Below, piece after piece: positions 19,909 through 30,293 of a DNA stretch of 64,000 nucleotides. Position 1 is the stretch's first letter. Each line of letters starts with the position of its first letter. Both the position numbers and the translations under genes were made by a program. The DNA is from Ruminococcus sp. Phil15. GTDB lineage: Bacteria; Bacillota; Clostridia; Oscillospirales; Ruminococcaceae. The stretch spans positions 331 through 64,330 of the forward strand of contig MSHC01000023.1 of the NCBI GenBank assembly GCA_001940995.1, written 5' to 3'. The notes under the pieces are model-generated. The model was not told the origin of the DNA, did not search any database, and saw nothing but the letters and a program-made list of their open reading frames with translations.

Positions 19909-20667
19909 TTATATTGCAGTAATTCCGATTATAGACAGGTTGTCGCAGCTTCCTCTTGATATTGCGAGTCTGTAAAGTGCGTCGATTTTTTCTTCAAACG
20001 GAAGCTCCAGAGCCATACAGACCTCTATTTCCGTCTTGCCGAGGTAGTCGGTAATTCCGTCCGTGCAGATTATAATTGTGTCATTGACAAGCTCTCCGAA
20101 AGGCTCGCCGATTGATGTGACGTCAATTCTCGGAGGCAGGTTATCCCCGCCGATCGAAGATATGATAACGTTTCTGTCCGGCGAAGTTTTAAGCTCCTGC
20201 GCAGAGATTTCTCCCATATCGTATAGGTATCTTACAAGCGTGTGGTCTGTGGATAATAGTGTTGCCGCTCCGTTTGCGTAGCGGTAGAGCCGTGAGTCAC
20301 CGACGTTTATGCAGTAGCCTGAGCCTTTTTCGTCAAGTGCCAGAGCGCACAGCGTCGTCTGCATATTCTGATGCTCCTCGATATGCTTCGCCTGCTCCAA
20401 GACCTTGTCGTGGATTGCAAGCACGTCTTTTTTTACGTCACGGAGCGAGGAAAAGCCCGTTTTGCTAAGCTCCTCGAGGCACATCTGTGCGGCAATTTCT
20501 CCGCCTCTTTCTCCGCCCACACCGTCGCAGACGGCGGTTATCGACGGCAGGGTTATCTCGCCCGACACCTCTCCCTCGCTGTACACAGTGCCGTTTATCA
20601 GGATTCTGTCCTCGTTCTTTGAACGGGTACAGCCTATGTCGGTTATTCCGAATACTTTATAGTGCAT
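19909..20667 (-). CDS. PP2C-type Ser/Thr protein phosphatase
   Basis: DIGCTRSKNEDRILIN, AVCDGVGGERGGEIAA, NVGDSRLYRYANG, IIICTDGITDYL. Confidence 0.9.
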   Translation of the reverse strand: MHYKVFGITDIGCTRSKNEDRILINGTVYSEGEVSGEITLPSITAVCDGVGGERGGEIAAQMCLEELSKTGFSSLRDVKKDVLAIHDKVLEQAKHIEEHQNMQTTLCALALDEKGSGYCINVGDSRLYRYANGAATLLSTDHTLVRYLYDMGEISAQELKTSPDRNVIISSIGGDNLPPRIDVTSIGEPFGELVNDTIIICTDGITDYLGKTEIEVCMALELPFEEKIDALYRLAISRGSCDNLSIIGITAI

Positions 20668-20967
20668 CTGTCGAGTCCTTTTTTGATAATTTCATCATAT
20701 TATTATACCTCTTTTGTCACATAATGTCAACCTTACGGCGAACCGGCACAGGCCGGCTTATCTCTGATAATTCTTCGGATACATTTTACATTTGGCTTTC
20801 TTCTCATTATAAGAGAAAAAAGCAAGAAAACAAGCCCCATACTATTCGTTTAAAGCCACGGCAAACAAATCTATTTTGGGCAGAGGAGTCCCCCTAAACT
20901 TTGCCTTGTGTTCCTCCCGTTTTTGTGGTATACTATCTTTATTAAGCACCGAAAGGAATGTGCCGCT

Positions 20968-21813
20968 ATGAAAATGTATGAAAGACTTACCGACTGTATA
21001 AATTCAATAAGAGAAAAGACCGATTTTATACCCGAAATCGCCCTCGTCCTCGGTTCGGGACTCGGCTCGTTTGCGGACGAAATCAAGGTAGAAGCAGAAA
21101 TCCCGTACAGCGAGCTTGACGGATTCCCCGTTTCGACTGTCGCAGGCCACGACGGAAAATTTATCTTCGGATACCTGGACGGCGTAAAAATCGTCTGTAT
21201 GAAGGGCAGAGTGCATCACTACGAGGGTTATCCTATGCAGGAGGTAGTAATGCCGATAAGGCTTATGGGTATGCTGGGCGCAAAAACCCTTTTCCTCACA
21301 AATGCGTCGGGCGGCATAAATCCAAGCTTTAAGGCAGGCGATTTGATGCTTATAACCGACCACATCTCAAGCTTTGTGCCGAACGTCCTCATCGGTGAAA
21401 ATATCAGCGAGCTGGGAGTGAGGTTTCCGGATATGAGCGATATCTATAACGCAAGCCTGCGTGAGATTATAAAATGCGAGGCGGACAAGCTCGGAATCGA
21501 CCTCAAAGAGGGTGTGTATGTCCAGCTCACAGGGCCAAGCTACGAGTCGCCTGCCGAAATCAGAATGCTCGGAAAAATGGGCGCCGACGCAGTAGGTATG
21601 TCAACTGTCTGCGAGGCGATCGCCGCAAACCATATGGGTATGGATATATGCGGCATATCCTGCGTTTCAAATTTAGCGGCAGGCATAGCAAAACATCCCC
21701 TCACGCACAAAGAGGTGCAGGAAACAGCCGACAGGGTCGCAAGCCGGTTCAAGGCGCTCGTCAGTGCGTCTGTCAAGGCAATCGCAGGCAAAAATAAGGG
21801 GGAAGCTTTATGA
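20968..21813 (+). CDS. punA: purine-nucleoside phosphorylase
   Basis: PEIALVLGSGLGSFADEI, GRVHHYEGYPMQEVVMPIRLM, TNASGGINPSFKAGDLMLITDHI; ATG at 20968. Confidence 0.93.
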   Translation: MKMYERLTDCINSIREKTDFIPEIALVLGSGLGSFADEIKVEAEIPYSELDGFPVSTVAGHDGKFIFGYLDGVKIVCMKGRVHHYEGYPMQEVVMPIRLMGMLGAKTLFLTNASGGINPSFKAGDLMLITDHISSFVPNVLIGENISELGVRFPDMSDIYNASLREIIKCEADKLGIDLKEGVYVQLTGPSYESPAEIRMLGKMGADAVGMSTVCEAIAANHMGMDICGISCVSNLAAGIAKHPLTHKEVQETADRVASRFKALVSASVKAIAGKNKGEAL

Positions 21814-23078
21814 CTATAAGACTCTATAACGCAAAAATCCTCAGCGTTGAAGAAATGCGGATATCCGAGGGCGAGCTTTGGATAGAGGATAACAAAATTT
21901 CATATATCGGGGATAGAAAGGACTCGGACTGTACCTTTGACAGGGAAATAGATATCAGGGGCAACCTGCTTATGCCAAGCTTTAAAAATGCCCACTCGCA
22001 TTCCGCTATGACCTTCCTTCGTTCCTATGCCGACGACCTGCCGCTTCAGGAATGGCTCTTTCAAAAGGTGTTCCCGCAGGAGGCAAAGCTTAACGGCGAC
22101 AGGATTTACAAGTTCACTAGGCTTGCGATTTTAGAGTATCTCACAAGCGGCATAACCTCCGTTTTCGATATGTATTTCTATGCGGACGACTACTACTCCG
22201 CCTGCGTCGATTCGGGCTTCAGAAGCGTGATGTGCGGCGGCATCTGCGGCGACGACAAGGCTCAGGACTTAGAGGACAGGTTTGTAAAATTCAACAGACT
22301 TGACCCCATTGTTTCATATAAGCTCGGTATCCATTCAGAATACCTCTGTCCGTTGCCTCTGATAAAGGACGTAGCCGCTCTCGCAGAAAAATATAAAGCC
22401 CCCGTGTATATGCACAACTCCGAAACACAGCGTGAGGTAGATGAATGTATCGGAAGATACGGTAAAACGCCTACCGAGGTGCTTTACGATAACGGCATTT
22501 TTGAGTATGGCGGCGGCGGCTTCCATTGTAACTTCCTGAGCGACAGGGATTTTGAGATATTCAAGGAAAAGGGTCTGTGGGCAGTCACAAATCCGTCCTC
22601 GAACTTAAAGCTTGCAAGCGGTATTGCGCCGATCTGCCGTATGCTCGGCGAAAATGTAAATCTCGCAATCGGCACAGACGGCGCCGCAAGCAACAATTGC
22701 CTCGATATGTTCAGAGAAATGTTTTTAGTTACCGCACTCCAGAAGTACGCAACGGGCGACGCAGCGGCTTGTCCCGCAGGCGATGTCTTGAAAATGGCGG
22801 TAAGCGGCGGCGCAAAAGCGATGGGCCTTTATGACTGCGACGACCTCAAAGTGGGTAAAATTGCGGACATTATCGAAATCGACCTCAGTCAGCCGAATAT
22901 GCAGCCTCTGCACAATATCGTGAAGAACGTCGTTTACAGCGGTTCAAAGCAGAACGTTAAAATGACTGTCTGCAACGGAAAAATCCTCTACCGTGACGGA
23001 GAGTTCTTTATAGGTGAAGCGCCTGAGAAAATCTACGAGCAGGCAAACGCCGCAGTAAGAGAGCTTTTGTCAGAATAA
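21810..23078 (+). CDS. amidohydrolase family deaminase (MTA/SAH deaminase-like)
   Basis: NLLMPSFKNAHSHSAMTFLRSYADDLPLQEWL, HNSETQREVDEC, NLAIGTDGAASNNCLDMFREM. Overlaps the PNP stop codon. Confidence 0.87.
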   Translation: MTIRLYNAKILSVEEMRISEGELWIEDNKISYIGDRKDSDCTFDREIDIRGNLLMPSFKNAHSHSAMTFLRSYADDLPLQEWLFQKVFPQEAKLNGDRIYKFTRLAILEYLTSGITSVFDMYFYADDYYSACVDSGFRSVMCGGICGDDKAQDLEDRFVKFNRLDPIVSYKLGIHSEYLCPLPLIKDVAALAEKYKAPVYMHNSETQREVDECIGRYGKTPTEVLYDNGIFEYGGGGFHCNFLSDRDFEIFKEKGLWAVTNPSSNLKLASGIAPICRMLGENVNLAIGTDGAASNNCLDMFREMFLVTALQKYATGDAAACPAGDVLKMAVSGGAKAMGLYDCDDLKVGKIADIIEIDLSQPNMQPLHNIVKNVVYSGSKQNVKMTVCNGKILYRDGEFFIGEAPEKIYEQANAAVRELLSE

Positions 23079-23095
23079 GTCCATAAACAATAATT

Positions 23096-23118
23096 GGGGC
23101 AATCGCTGAGATTGCCCC
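23096..23118. repeat. perfect hairpin without T-tract
   Basis: GGGGCAATC-gctga-GATTGCCCC between convergent genes. Confidence 0.6.
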
Positions 23119-23145
23119 TACTATATATAGTATATATTAATGCGT

Positions 23146-23739
23146 TTATTTTGGAGGAAGAACCACAGGCTGAATCTGTCTGCCCTCCAGCGCCGACATT
23201 ATCGTCTTATCGGCAAGCGTGAAATCCGCAATCATCGAGTTGGGCTTTGCCCTGAAATCGTCCTGACCGTAAGGCACAAAATAGATGTTTCTGCAATTCT
23301 GCAAAAAGCCGATGTTCTTTGCGGAAGAGCCGAGCGCATCGTTTGTCGCAATCGCTAAAACGACAGGTCTGCCGTTTCGTATGTGCGACTTTACAGCCAT
23401 TGTAACAGGAGTGTCAGTCACTCCGCCTGCAAGCTTTGCAAGAGTGTTTCCTGTGCAGGGCATAACAACAAGCACGTCAAACAGCTTCTTAGGTCCGATA
23501 GGCTCTGCGTCCTCGATACGCAGAATTGCTTTTTTGCCGCAGATCTTCTCCAGCTTTGATAGGTTCTCCTCAGCCGTGCCGAAGCGTGAGGATATTGAAG
23601 ATGCGTTGAAGGACATTATCGGCGTAAGCTGACAGCCCAGGTCAGACAGCCTCTGGGCCTGCGCAAAGGAATTGGAGAATGTGCAGAATGAGCCGCACAT
23701 AGCGTAGCCGATTTTAAGTCCGATTGGCAGCTCGGTCAT
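23146..23739 (-). CDS. dpaB: dipicolinate synthase subunit B (SpoVFB)
   Basis: MTELPIGLKIGYAMCGSFCTFSNSFAQAQRLSDLGCQLTPIMSFNA... DVLVVMPCTGNTLAKLAGGVTDTPVTMAVKSHIRNGRPVVLAIATNDALG is DpaB-like. Its ATG overlaps the TGA of the dpaA tail. Confidence 0.92.
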   Translation of the reverse strand: MTELPIGLKIGYAMCGSFCTFSNSFAQAQRLSDLGCQLTPIMSFNASSISSRFGTAEENLSKLEKICGKKAILRIEDAEPIGPKKLFDVLVVMPCTGNTLAKLAGGVTDTPVTMAVKSHIRNGRPVVLAIATNDALGSSAKNIGFLQNCRNIYFVPYGQDDFRAKPNSMIADFTLADKTIMSALEGRQIQPVVLPPK

Positions 23740-23822
23740 ATCTTTTCGCCCCCTTCTTTTATAATACCCAGCACCGTGTCGGCAATGATTTCGCCCGACG
23801 TTATTGGGGCGACCTTTCCCGG
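23736..23822 (-). pseudogene. dpaA: detached 3' end of dpaA (last 28 codons including stop)
   Basis: Minus strand reads ccg gga aag gtc gcc cca ata acg tcg ggc gaa atc att gcc gac acg gtg ctg ggt att ata aaa gaa ggg ggc gaa aag ata tga = P|GKVAPITSGEIIADTVLGIIKEGGEKI*. This matches the expected DpaA C-terminus (Bacillus DpaA as recalled: ...LPGIVAPKTAGQILANVLSKLLAE...). Confidence 0.9.
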
Positions 23823-23846
23823 AGGGGAGAAAATAATTTGCGAAAA
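23800..23846. other. left attachment junction (attL-type) of the dpaA intervening element
   Basis: attB half-site arm GTTATTGGGGCG (23800-23811), core CGGA (23820-23823), attP half-site arm TTGCGAAAA (23838-23846). The core and flanks align 15/18 with 32466-32483. Confidence 0.82.
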
Positions 23847-24004
23847 TATGAAAAGAAAATCTTAAACGTTTTCGGCACAAAATGCCTGTCCGAAAGGACT
23901 TTTCGTTATTATATACAAAAAAATTAAACACTATTTGTTCCGACAGTGTGATAAAGCGGTGAAAAATGGATAAATTTGGCACCGCTTACATATATATGGT
24001 AATA

Positions 24005-24018
24005 ATATAACGTTTACA
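24005..24018. promoter_or_regulatory. LacI-family operator-like half/imperfect palindrome upstream of the LacI regulator
   Basis: ATATAACGTTTACA resembles TGTAAACGTTTACA and shares AACGTTTACAT with 39525-39535. Confidence 0.4.
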
Positions 24019-24282
24019 TGGCAGAATTTGGATTATTTTTGTATCTTATGTTTAAATGTTTGCATTGCAAAACCAATTCAAATATTACATAGCGGTTACA
24101 AAGTGGGACTTCTTGTGAGCAAGATGCACAAAATGAGTTCAAACAATTTGTAAGAGTTAACATAATTGATTACAGAACTAAAAAAAACAGAGAAAAGTCT
24201 TGAATTTGAAGCGGGAATATTGTATATTTTTAGTACGGAAACGATTTAGCTGAAATAGGTCTGCGAGGAGGCAAGAGCTTAG

Positions 24283-25281
24283 ATGGTATCGCTTAAGGAT
24301 ATTTCCGCAAGATGCGGGGTCTCTGTTGCGACAGTCAGCAAGGCTCTTAACGGTCACAAGGATGTAAGCGCAGCGACAAGAGAAAAGCTTCTCAGAGTAG
24401 CCAAGGAAATGGGATACTTCCCGAATTCACAGGCAAGGGCGCTTAAAACCAACCGTACATATAATCTCGGCGTGATGTTTCTCGATGCAGCCGACAGCGG
24501 CTTCACCCACGAGTTTTTTGCTAAGGTGCTTAACTCGTTTAAAACTGCGGCGGAAGCGTACGGCTACGATATCACGTTTATAAACAGGAACATCGGCGGC
24601 AGAATGATGACCACCTATGAGCACTGTAAGTACAGAAACGTTGACGGCATAATAATTGCCTGCACAGACTTTACCGACCCGGACGTTTACGAGCTTGTAA
24701 GCGGCGATATACCGGTAGTAACGATAGACCACAGGTTCGACGGCAGGACTGCTATCCTCTCGGATAACGGCGCAGGAATGCGAAGCCTCGTAGGCTACGT
24801 TCACGAAAAGGGTCATTCAAAAATCGGTTTTATAATGGGAAACAAATCCTCGGTTGCCGAGAAAAGACTTGAAGCTTTCAAAAACGAATGCGAAAAATTC
24901 GGCATAAGAATTGACGAAAGATACATTCTTCCGGGAGATTTCCATAATGCGGACCTGACTTATGAGAGAACCGTTCAGCTTATGAGGCTGAGCGATCCGC
25001 CGACCTGTATCTTTATGCCGGACGACTATTCGGCAATAGGCGGACTTAATGCCCTGAAGGATATGGGCTATAAGGTTCCCCAGGACGTATCGGTCGTAGG
25101 CTATGACGGAATTGGTCTTTCACAGATCATTTCACCGAAGCTTACAACCTACCGCCAGGACACTAACGAAATAGGCAGACTCGCTGCCAAGTCACTGGTG
25201 GAATTAATCGAGAACCCTCAAACCTTTAACGAGGTTTTATTAGTAGACGGTGAGCTTATAGAGGGGGAAACCGTCAGATAA
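24283..25281 (+). CDS. LacI family transcriptional regulator
   Basis: VSLKDISARCGVSVATVSKALNGHKDVSAATREKLLRVAKEMGYFPN DNA-binding domain plus periplasmic-binding-like sensor domain. Confidence 0.95.
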   Translation: MVSLKDISARCGVSVATVSKALNGHKDVSAATREKLLRVAKEMGYFPNSQARALKTNRTYNLGVMFLDAADSGFTHEFFAKVLNSFKTAAEAYGYDITFINRNIGGRMMTTYEHCKYRNVDGIIIACTDFTDPDVYELVSGDIPVVTIDHRFDGRTAILSDNGAGMRSLVGYVHEKGHSKIGFIMGNKSSVAEKRLEAFKNECEKFGIRIDERYILPGDFHNADLTYERTVQLMRLSDPPTCIFMPDDYSAIGGLNALKDMGYKVPQDVSVVGYDGIGLSQIISPKLTTYRQDTNEIGRLAAKSLVELIENPQTFNEVLLVDGELIEGETVR

Positions 25282-25338
25282 ATTAAGGCATTAATAAACA
25301 ACTATACTAATGCACACAATTTAAGGAGGAAGATTTCA

Positions 25339-26751
25339 ATGAACAAACTTAAGAGAGTTCTCTCAGGAACACTCGCACTTGCTATGGCAGCTTCAATGCT
25401 CACAGCTTGCGGCGGCGATGATTCTTCATCTAAGGCAGCAGGCAACAGCGGCGACGCTAGCAACGGCGGCGGCGACACAAGTGACAAGACAGTCATCAAG
25501 GTTTACACCTTCACAGAAGAAACACAGGGTCAGATCGACAGATTCCTCGAAAAGAATCCTGATATGGCAGCAAAGTATGAATTCAAGGTAACACTTGAAG
25601 CTACGGCTGCTGACTATATCTCAAAGGTTTCTTCAGCTCTTGCCGGCGACGATGCTCCGGACCTTTTCCTTGCTGACGCTGACTATGCACAGCTTTTTGC
25701 AGGTCTTGAAGGTACAGCTACACTCGCTGAACTCGGCGTTGAGTTCGATGAGAGCGACTACTACAGCTACATGCTCGACTTCACAACAGTTGACGGCAAC
25801 AGAATGGCTATCTCCCACCAGGCAGCTCCTGGCGCAGTTTTTTACAGAACTGACTATGCTGAGCAGTACCTCGGAGTTAAGACTCCTGAAGAGATGCAGG
25901 CTAAGATGAGCAACTGGGAAGACTTCAAGGCTGTTGCTGACACACTCAAGGATAACGGAATCTACATGGTTTCCGGTATTGATGAACTCAAGAGATGCTT
26001 CATGGCTAACAGAGACACAGCATGGGTTGACGCTGACATGAACTACTGCCTCGACGAAGACCTCGTTAAGCAGTACCTCGAAGTTACTAAGTACCTTTGC
26101 GATGAAAAGGAAACACAGTATGCCGCTGCTACACAGTGGACAAACGACTGGTACACTGGTATGAAGGACGGCGTATTCTGCTACTTCGGATGCACATGGT
26201 ACCTCCACTACACAATCAAGCCAAACTGCCTTACAACACTTACAGGTGCTAAAGACGATAAGGGTAACCCAACAGTTGCTGACGCTGACTATGTAGAGGG
26301 CAACGGTTCTTACGGCAAGTGGGCCATGATCCAGGGACCAATGGCTTACTTCTGGGGCGGTACATGGTGGTACGGTTCCGATAAGGCTGCTGCAGATCCT
26401 GCTAAGAAGGAAGCTGTTTCCAGCATTATCGAATTCTACTGCTGCGACGCTGAAGCTATGACAGACTTCGCTAAGACATCCGGCGACTTCGTTTCCAAGA
26501 AGTCCGTTGTTGACGCTATCAAGTCTGACGAAGCATTCAAGAACCCATTCCTCGGCGGTCAGAACCACTACGAGTTCTTCGCTTCTGCTGCTGATAACGT
26601 AAACGCTAAGACAATGTCTAAGTTCGACGATACATTCAACACAGCTGTTAACGATGCAACTAACAAGTATGTTCTCGAAGGCGCTTCTATCGACGAGGCT
26701 ATCGCTTACATCGGCGAATATGCTAAGTCTAAGATCGAGGGTCTTAAGTAA
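25339..26751 (+). CDS. sugar ABC transporter substrate-binding lipoprotein (family 1)
   Basis: Lipobox SMLTACGG; ALAGDDAPDLFLADADYAQLF and TFNTAVNDATNKYVLEGASIDEAIAYIGEYAKSKIEGLK are typical of SBP_bac_1. Confidence 0.9.
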   Translation: MNKLKRVLSGTLALAMAASMLTACGGDDSSSKAAGNSGDASNGGGDTSDKTVIKVYTFTEETQGQIDRFLEKNPDMAAKYEFKVTLEATAADYISKVSSALAGDDAPDLFLADADYAQLFAGLEGTATLAELGVEFDESDYYSYMLDFTTVDGNRMAISHQAAPGAVFYRTDYAEQYLGVKTPEEMQAKMSNWEDFKAVADTLKDNGIYMVSGIDELKRCFMANRDTAWVDADMNYCLDEDLVKQYLEVTKYLCDEKETQYAAATQWTNDWYTGMKDGVFCYFGCTWYLHYTIKPNCLTTLTGAKDDKGNPTVADADYVEGNGSYGKWAMIQGPMAYFWGGTWWYGSDKAAADPAKKEAVSSIIEFYCCDAEAMTDFAKTSGDFVSKKSVVDAIKSDEAFKNPFLGGQNHYEFFASAADNVNAKTMSKFDDTFNTAVNDATNKYVLEGASIDEAIAYIGEYAKSKIEGLK

Positions 26752-26794
26752 TTTAAATATCGTTTAAATTATTAACATCATAACTCGCAAACTC

Positions 26795-26824
26795 AGACGG
26801 GTGGGGAAGCCCACCCGTCTTTAG
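26795..26824 (+). terminator. intercistronic hairpin/attenuator between SBP and permease genes
   Basis: AGACGGGTGGGgaaGCCCACCCGTCTTTAGTTTT. Confidence 0.7.
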
Positions 26825-26859
26825 TTTTCGATAATCAAAACAAAGTAGGAGTGTGAAAA

Positions 26860-27855
26860 ATGGCTTCAACAACTAAGAAACGTGCTAATCTTGAGAAGAA
26901 CTACTTTGGCTACATTTTTATTGCGCCGTTCTTTCTCACATATTTAATATTCCAGGTTGTGCCGCTGATTGACACCTTCCGTTACGCTCTTACAGATGCT
27001 AAGGCATGGTATATGGACCCTAACCAGGCTTATAACTTCGTAGGCCTCGACCAGTTCAAGTTCGTTGTAAACGACCGGTTCTTTAAGGACGCGTTCTTTA
27101 CAACGCCTGTAATGTGGATCATGGGCTTTATCCCTCAGCTCGGCATTGCTCTTTTGCTTGCCGCATGGTTTACAAATGAAAAAATCAGAGTTAAGGGACA
27201 GGGCTTCTTCAAGGTTGTATTCTATATGCCTAACATTATGACTGCGGCTACAATCGGCGTATTGTTCCTCGCATTCATCAGATCTAACGGATTTATCCAC
27301 AGCTTCTGTGTTGCAATCGGTTATATTGAAGACGCTCGTTATCCTATCACCAGCGAATGGTTCGGCAGAGGTATCGTAGCTTTCATTAACTTCTGGATGT
27401 GGTATGGTCAGACAATGATCGTTCTTACCGCAGGTATCCTCGGTATCAATCCGTCATTCTTCGAGGCTGCTTCTATCGACGGAGCATCCGGCTTCCAGAC
27501 ATTCGGAAGAATTACTTTGCCGCTTATCAGACCTATTATGACATACTCGCTTGTAACCTCCCTCATCGGCGGTTTCCAGATGTTCGATGTTCCGAATATG
27601 CTCGCTACAGGCGACTCTCATGCTGCTTTCGGTCCTAAGATTTCTACAATCGTTATGTACATAAAGTCTATCGCTTATAGCGGAACATTCTCTGTCGGCA
27701 GAGCTTGTGCCGCGTCTGTAATTCTTTTCGCCGTTACCGCCGTCGTTTCTCTCTTCCTATTCTGGATTATGAGAGATAAGGATGCGGCTAAGGCTGCTAA
27801 GGCTGCTAAGAAGCGTGCAAAGGAACAGGCAGCTTTGGAAGGAGGTAACATATAA
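26860..27855 (+). CDS. sugar ABC transporter permease (MalF-like)
   Basis: PFFLTYLIFQVVPLIDTFRYALTD; EAA loop EAASIDGASGFQTFGRITLPLIRPIMTYSLV. Confidence 0.93.
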   Translation: MASTTKKRANLEKNYFGYIFIAPFFLTYLIFQVVPLIDTFRYALTDAKAWYMDPNQAYNFVGLDQFKFVVNDRFFKDAFFTTPVMWIMGFIPQLGIALLLAAWFTNEKIRVKGQGFFKVVFYMPNIMTAATIGVLFLAFIRSNGFIHSFCVAIGYIEDARYPITSEWFGRGIVAFINFWMWYGQTMIVLTAGILGINPSFFEAASIDGASGFQTFGRITLPLIRPIMTYSLVTSLIGGFQMFDVPNMLATGDSHAAFGPKISTIVMYIKSIAYSGTFSVGRACAASVILFAVTAVVSLFLFWIMRDKDAAKAAKAAKKRAKEQAALEGGNI

Positions 27856-28779
27856 ATGGCTAACTATTCAGGTACCGTTAAAACGGTAAAGGGCGGTTAC
27901 CATGCCCGTATACTTCTTGTCAAGACTCTTGTATACATCGTATGTATCTTCCTTACAATTCTCTCAATCGCTCCATTTGTAATAATGGTATTTAATGCTT
28001 CAAAGTCAAGATTTGAAATTCAGCAGGGCAACCTTGAATGGTGGCCGGAGCTTGAAAACAGGACTCTTGTGTCTTTGCTTCCATCTAAATCCTTTATTGC
28101 AAACGGTAAATATCTTCTTACCAGTAAGGCTCTTAACCTGCCGTTTGCAAGAGGCTTCTTGAACTCTTTCATTATCGCAGCAGGCGCAACGATCCTTTCT
28201 GTGTACTTCTCTGCACTTACCGCTTACGGTTTTGCAGTTTACAGATTCAAGCTTAATAAACTCCTCTACGGATTTATTATGATGATTCAGATGGTACCTA
28301 CACAGGTTACCGTTATCAGCTTCGTTGAAATGATGAACAAGTGGGGACTTACAAACAGCTACCTGCCGTTTATCCTCCCTTCGATCGCCGCACCTAGTAC
28401 GGTATTCTTCCTGAGGCAGTATATGCAGTCAGCCCTTTCGATTGAAATGGTTGAAGCAGGACGAATCGACGGTTCGAGCGAATTCGGAATTTTCAACAGA
28501 CTGGTACTTCCAATCTTAAAGCCGGGTATGGCAACAATGGCTATCTTCGCAATGGTTACTAACTGGAACAACTACCTCTTGCCGACACTCTTGATTGACA
28601 AGCTGGAAATGTCCACAATCCCAATGCTCGTTGGTAAGCTGAATGGTAATAAGTATTCGACCGAGTACGGCGCAGTTTACTGGGGACTTACTCTTACAGC
28701 ATTCCCTCTTATCGTATTCTACCTCGTTCTTTCTAAGTACATTATTGCCGGCGTTGCTCTCGGTGGCGTTAAGGAATAA
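27856..28779 (+). CDS. sugar ABC transporter permease (MalG-like)
   Basis: EAGRIDGSSEFGIFNRLVLPILKPGMATMAIFAMVTNWNNYLLPTLLI. Confidence 0.93.
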   Translation: MANYSGTVKTVKGGYHARILLVKTLVYIVCIFLTILSIAPFVIMVFNASKSRFEIQQGNLEWWPELENRTLVSLLPSKSFIANGKYLLTSKALNLPFARGFLNSFIIAAGATILSVYFSALTAYGFAVYRFKLNKLLYGFIMMIQMVPTQVTVISFVEMMNKWGLTNSYLPFILPSIAAPSTVFFLRQYMQSALSIEMVEAGRIDGSSEFGIFNRLVLPILKPGMATMAIFAMVTNWNNYLLPTLLIDKLEMSTIPMLVGKLNGNKYSTEYGAVYWGLTLTAFPLIVFYLVLSKYIIAGVALGGVKE

Positions 28780-28813
28780 TTACAAGTGTATTAGATTTAT
28801 AGTTGTAATGTTA

Positions 28814-28843
28814 AAAGCCTCTGCTTTGTGCAGGGGCTTTTTT
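28814..28843 (+). terminator. Rho-independent terminator
   Basis: AAAGCCTCTGC-tttgt-GCAGGGGCTTTTTTC. Confidence 0.85.
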
Positions 28844-28865
28844 CTGTCAGTCTGAAATGCGAAAC

Positions 28866-30293
28866 TTATGCCCATATAAGCTTTATGCCGCCGCTCCCGA
28901 TTTCTACCCTCGATATCAGAATTGTGCATAACCGCTTCTTCTGTGCAAAGGACAGCGGCGCAAAATCAAAATCCTGTTCAGTCTGAGTCTTGCTGTGCTT
29001 CGGCATAAGTAGCTCACGCTCTCTATTAAGCTCCCTTATCTTCTTTTCAATAACCACCGCTCCCGCCGAGTCGCTCTCGCACAACTGCTGTGCGAGAAGC
29101 TCTAACCGCCTGTCTGATTCTATCAGCTTTAGCATATCCTCTCCGCTCGTTTCCTCCTTCGCAAACAGCGATAGATATCTCATTCTCTCCACGATAAGAG
29201 GTGCGAGCATTTTTTCCAGCTCGTCGCAGGTAACTGTGTGCGTTTCGTCGCAGATGTGCATTTTCCGCCCACGGCAGCAAAGGTATTTTCTGTCTTTGTA
29301 CTTCTTTGTGTAAAGCGAGTATCCGCAGGCGCATTTCATAAGCCCCTGAAGCCAGCTTGTTTCGCCGCTGTGATTTGCACATACCGATTTCCCACGCCTT
29401 GCCTGCGCCGACAGCCACAGTCCGGAGTCTATAATGCCCGTGTGACTGCCGATGGTGATATGTTCGCCCTCAAAGGACGTGAATTTTGACGCCTTTCGCT
29501 CCTCAGGCGACGAATAGCTTATGCATCCATGCACGCCGTCAAACTCGGAAATATCGCTTGTTATTACAGCGCCGCAGTTTCGCAAGTACCTGTATACGGC
29601 TAGGTCTGCCTTCACATAAACAGGGTTGCGGAGCATCCTGCGAACAGAGGTAGCAGACAACGCCTTGCCTGCCCTCGATTTAACGCCCTGCCCGTAAAGC
29701 CACTTAGACAGACCTGTAAGGCTCATGCCGCCGTAAACGTACCGTTCATATATCTCCTTGACAATGCACGACTGTGTCCCCTCCGTAAGCCTGTGAGATG
29801 GGATTCCGTGTATCGTGCATGGCTCACGGATGTAACCGAACGGCGGTGCTCCGCCTAGATACAGTCCAAGCCTGCCCCTCGCATAGTAGTTGTCCGTGAC
29901 GCGCTGACGTATTGCGTTTCGCTCCATCTCCGCAAACATCATAAGGATATTGAGCATTACTGTGCTTGCGCCGTTTGACGTGTCAAAGCCCTCCGTTTTG
30001 GAAACAAGCGAAACGCCGTGTTTTTTTAGCTCGCCCGTGAGGTTTACAAAGTCGAGCAGCGAACGGCTTATTCTGTCAAGCCGGTAGATTATAATTCGTG
30101 AGATTTTCCCCTCACGCACTCTTTCCATAAGCTCGCTGAAGGACGGGCGGTCGAGATTTGCCCCCGTGTAGCCCTTGTCGGAAAATATGTAGGGGTCGTC
30201 TCCCGCAATCGCCCTGCAATCGTCAATCTGACTTTCTATGCTTATGCTGTCCCGTTTGTCCGCCGACTGTCTTGCGTAAATCGCTGACCTCAA
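28866..30293 (-). CDS. large serine recombinase (resolvase + recombinase + zinc-ribbon domains); TTG start
   Basis: RSAIYARQSADKRDSISIESQIDDCRAI, SRIIIYRLDRISRSLLDFVNLTGELKKHGVSLVSKTEGFDTSNGASTVMLNILMMFAEMERNAIRQRVTDNYYARGRLG, zinc-ribbon CACGYSLYTKKYKDRKYLCCRGRKMHIC, C-terminal coiled-coil. Confidence 0.95.
   Translation of the reverse strand: MRSAIYARQSADKRDSISIESQIDDCRAIAGDDPYIFSDKGYTGANLDRPSFSELMERVREGKISRIIIYRLDRISRSLLDFVNLTGELKKHGVSLVSKTEGFDTSNGASTVMLNILMMFAEMERNAIRQRVTDNYYARGRLGLYLGGAPPFGYIREPCTIHGIPSHRLTEGTQSCIVKEIYERYVYGGMSLTGLSKWLYGQGVKSRAGKALSATSVRRMLRNPVYVKADLAVYRYLRNCGAVITSDISEFDGVHGCISYSSPEERKASKFTSFEGEHITIGSHTGIIDSGLWLSAQARRGKSVCANHSGETSWLQGLMKCACGYSLYTKKYKDRKYLCCRGRKMHICDETHTVTCDELEKMLAPLIVERMRYLSLFAKEETSGEDMLKLIESDRRLELLAQQLCESDSAGAVVIEKKIRELNRERELLMPKHSKTQTEQDFDFAPLSFAQKKRLCTILISRVEIGSGGIKLIWA

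Noticed and set aside
23740-23982. N-terminal extension of the dpaB ORF (81 aa)
   Set aside because: Frame extension only. The sequence there actually encodes the dpaA 3' tail in another frame, then element DNA; dpaB starts at 23739.
25633-26568. 311-aa minus-strand ORF
   Set aside because: Antisense to a well-supported SBP gene; Cys/Val/Ser-rich composition reflects codon bias of the opposite strand.
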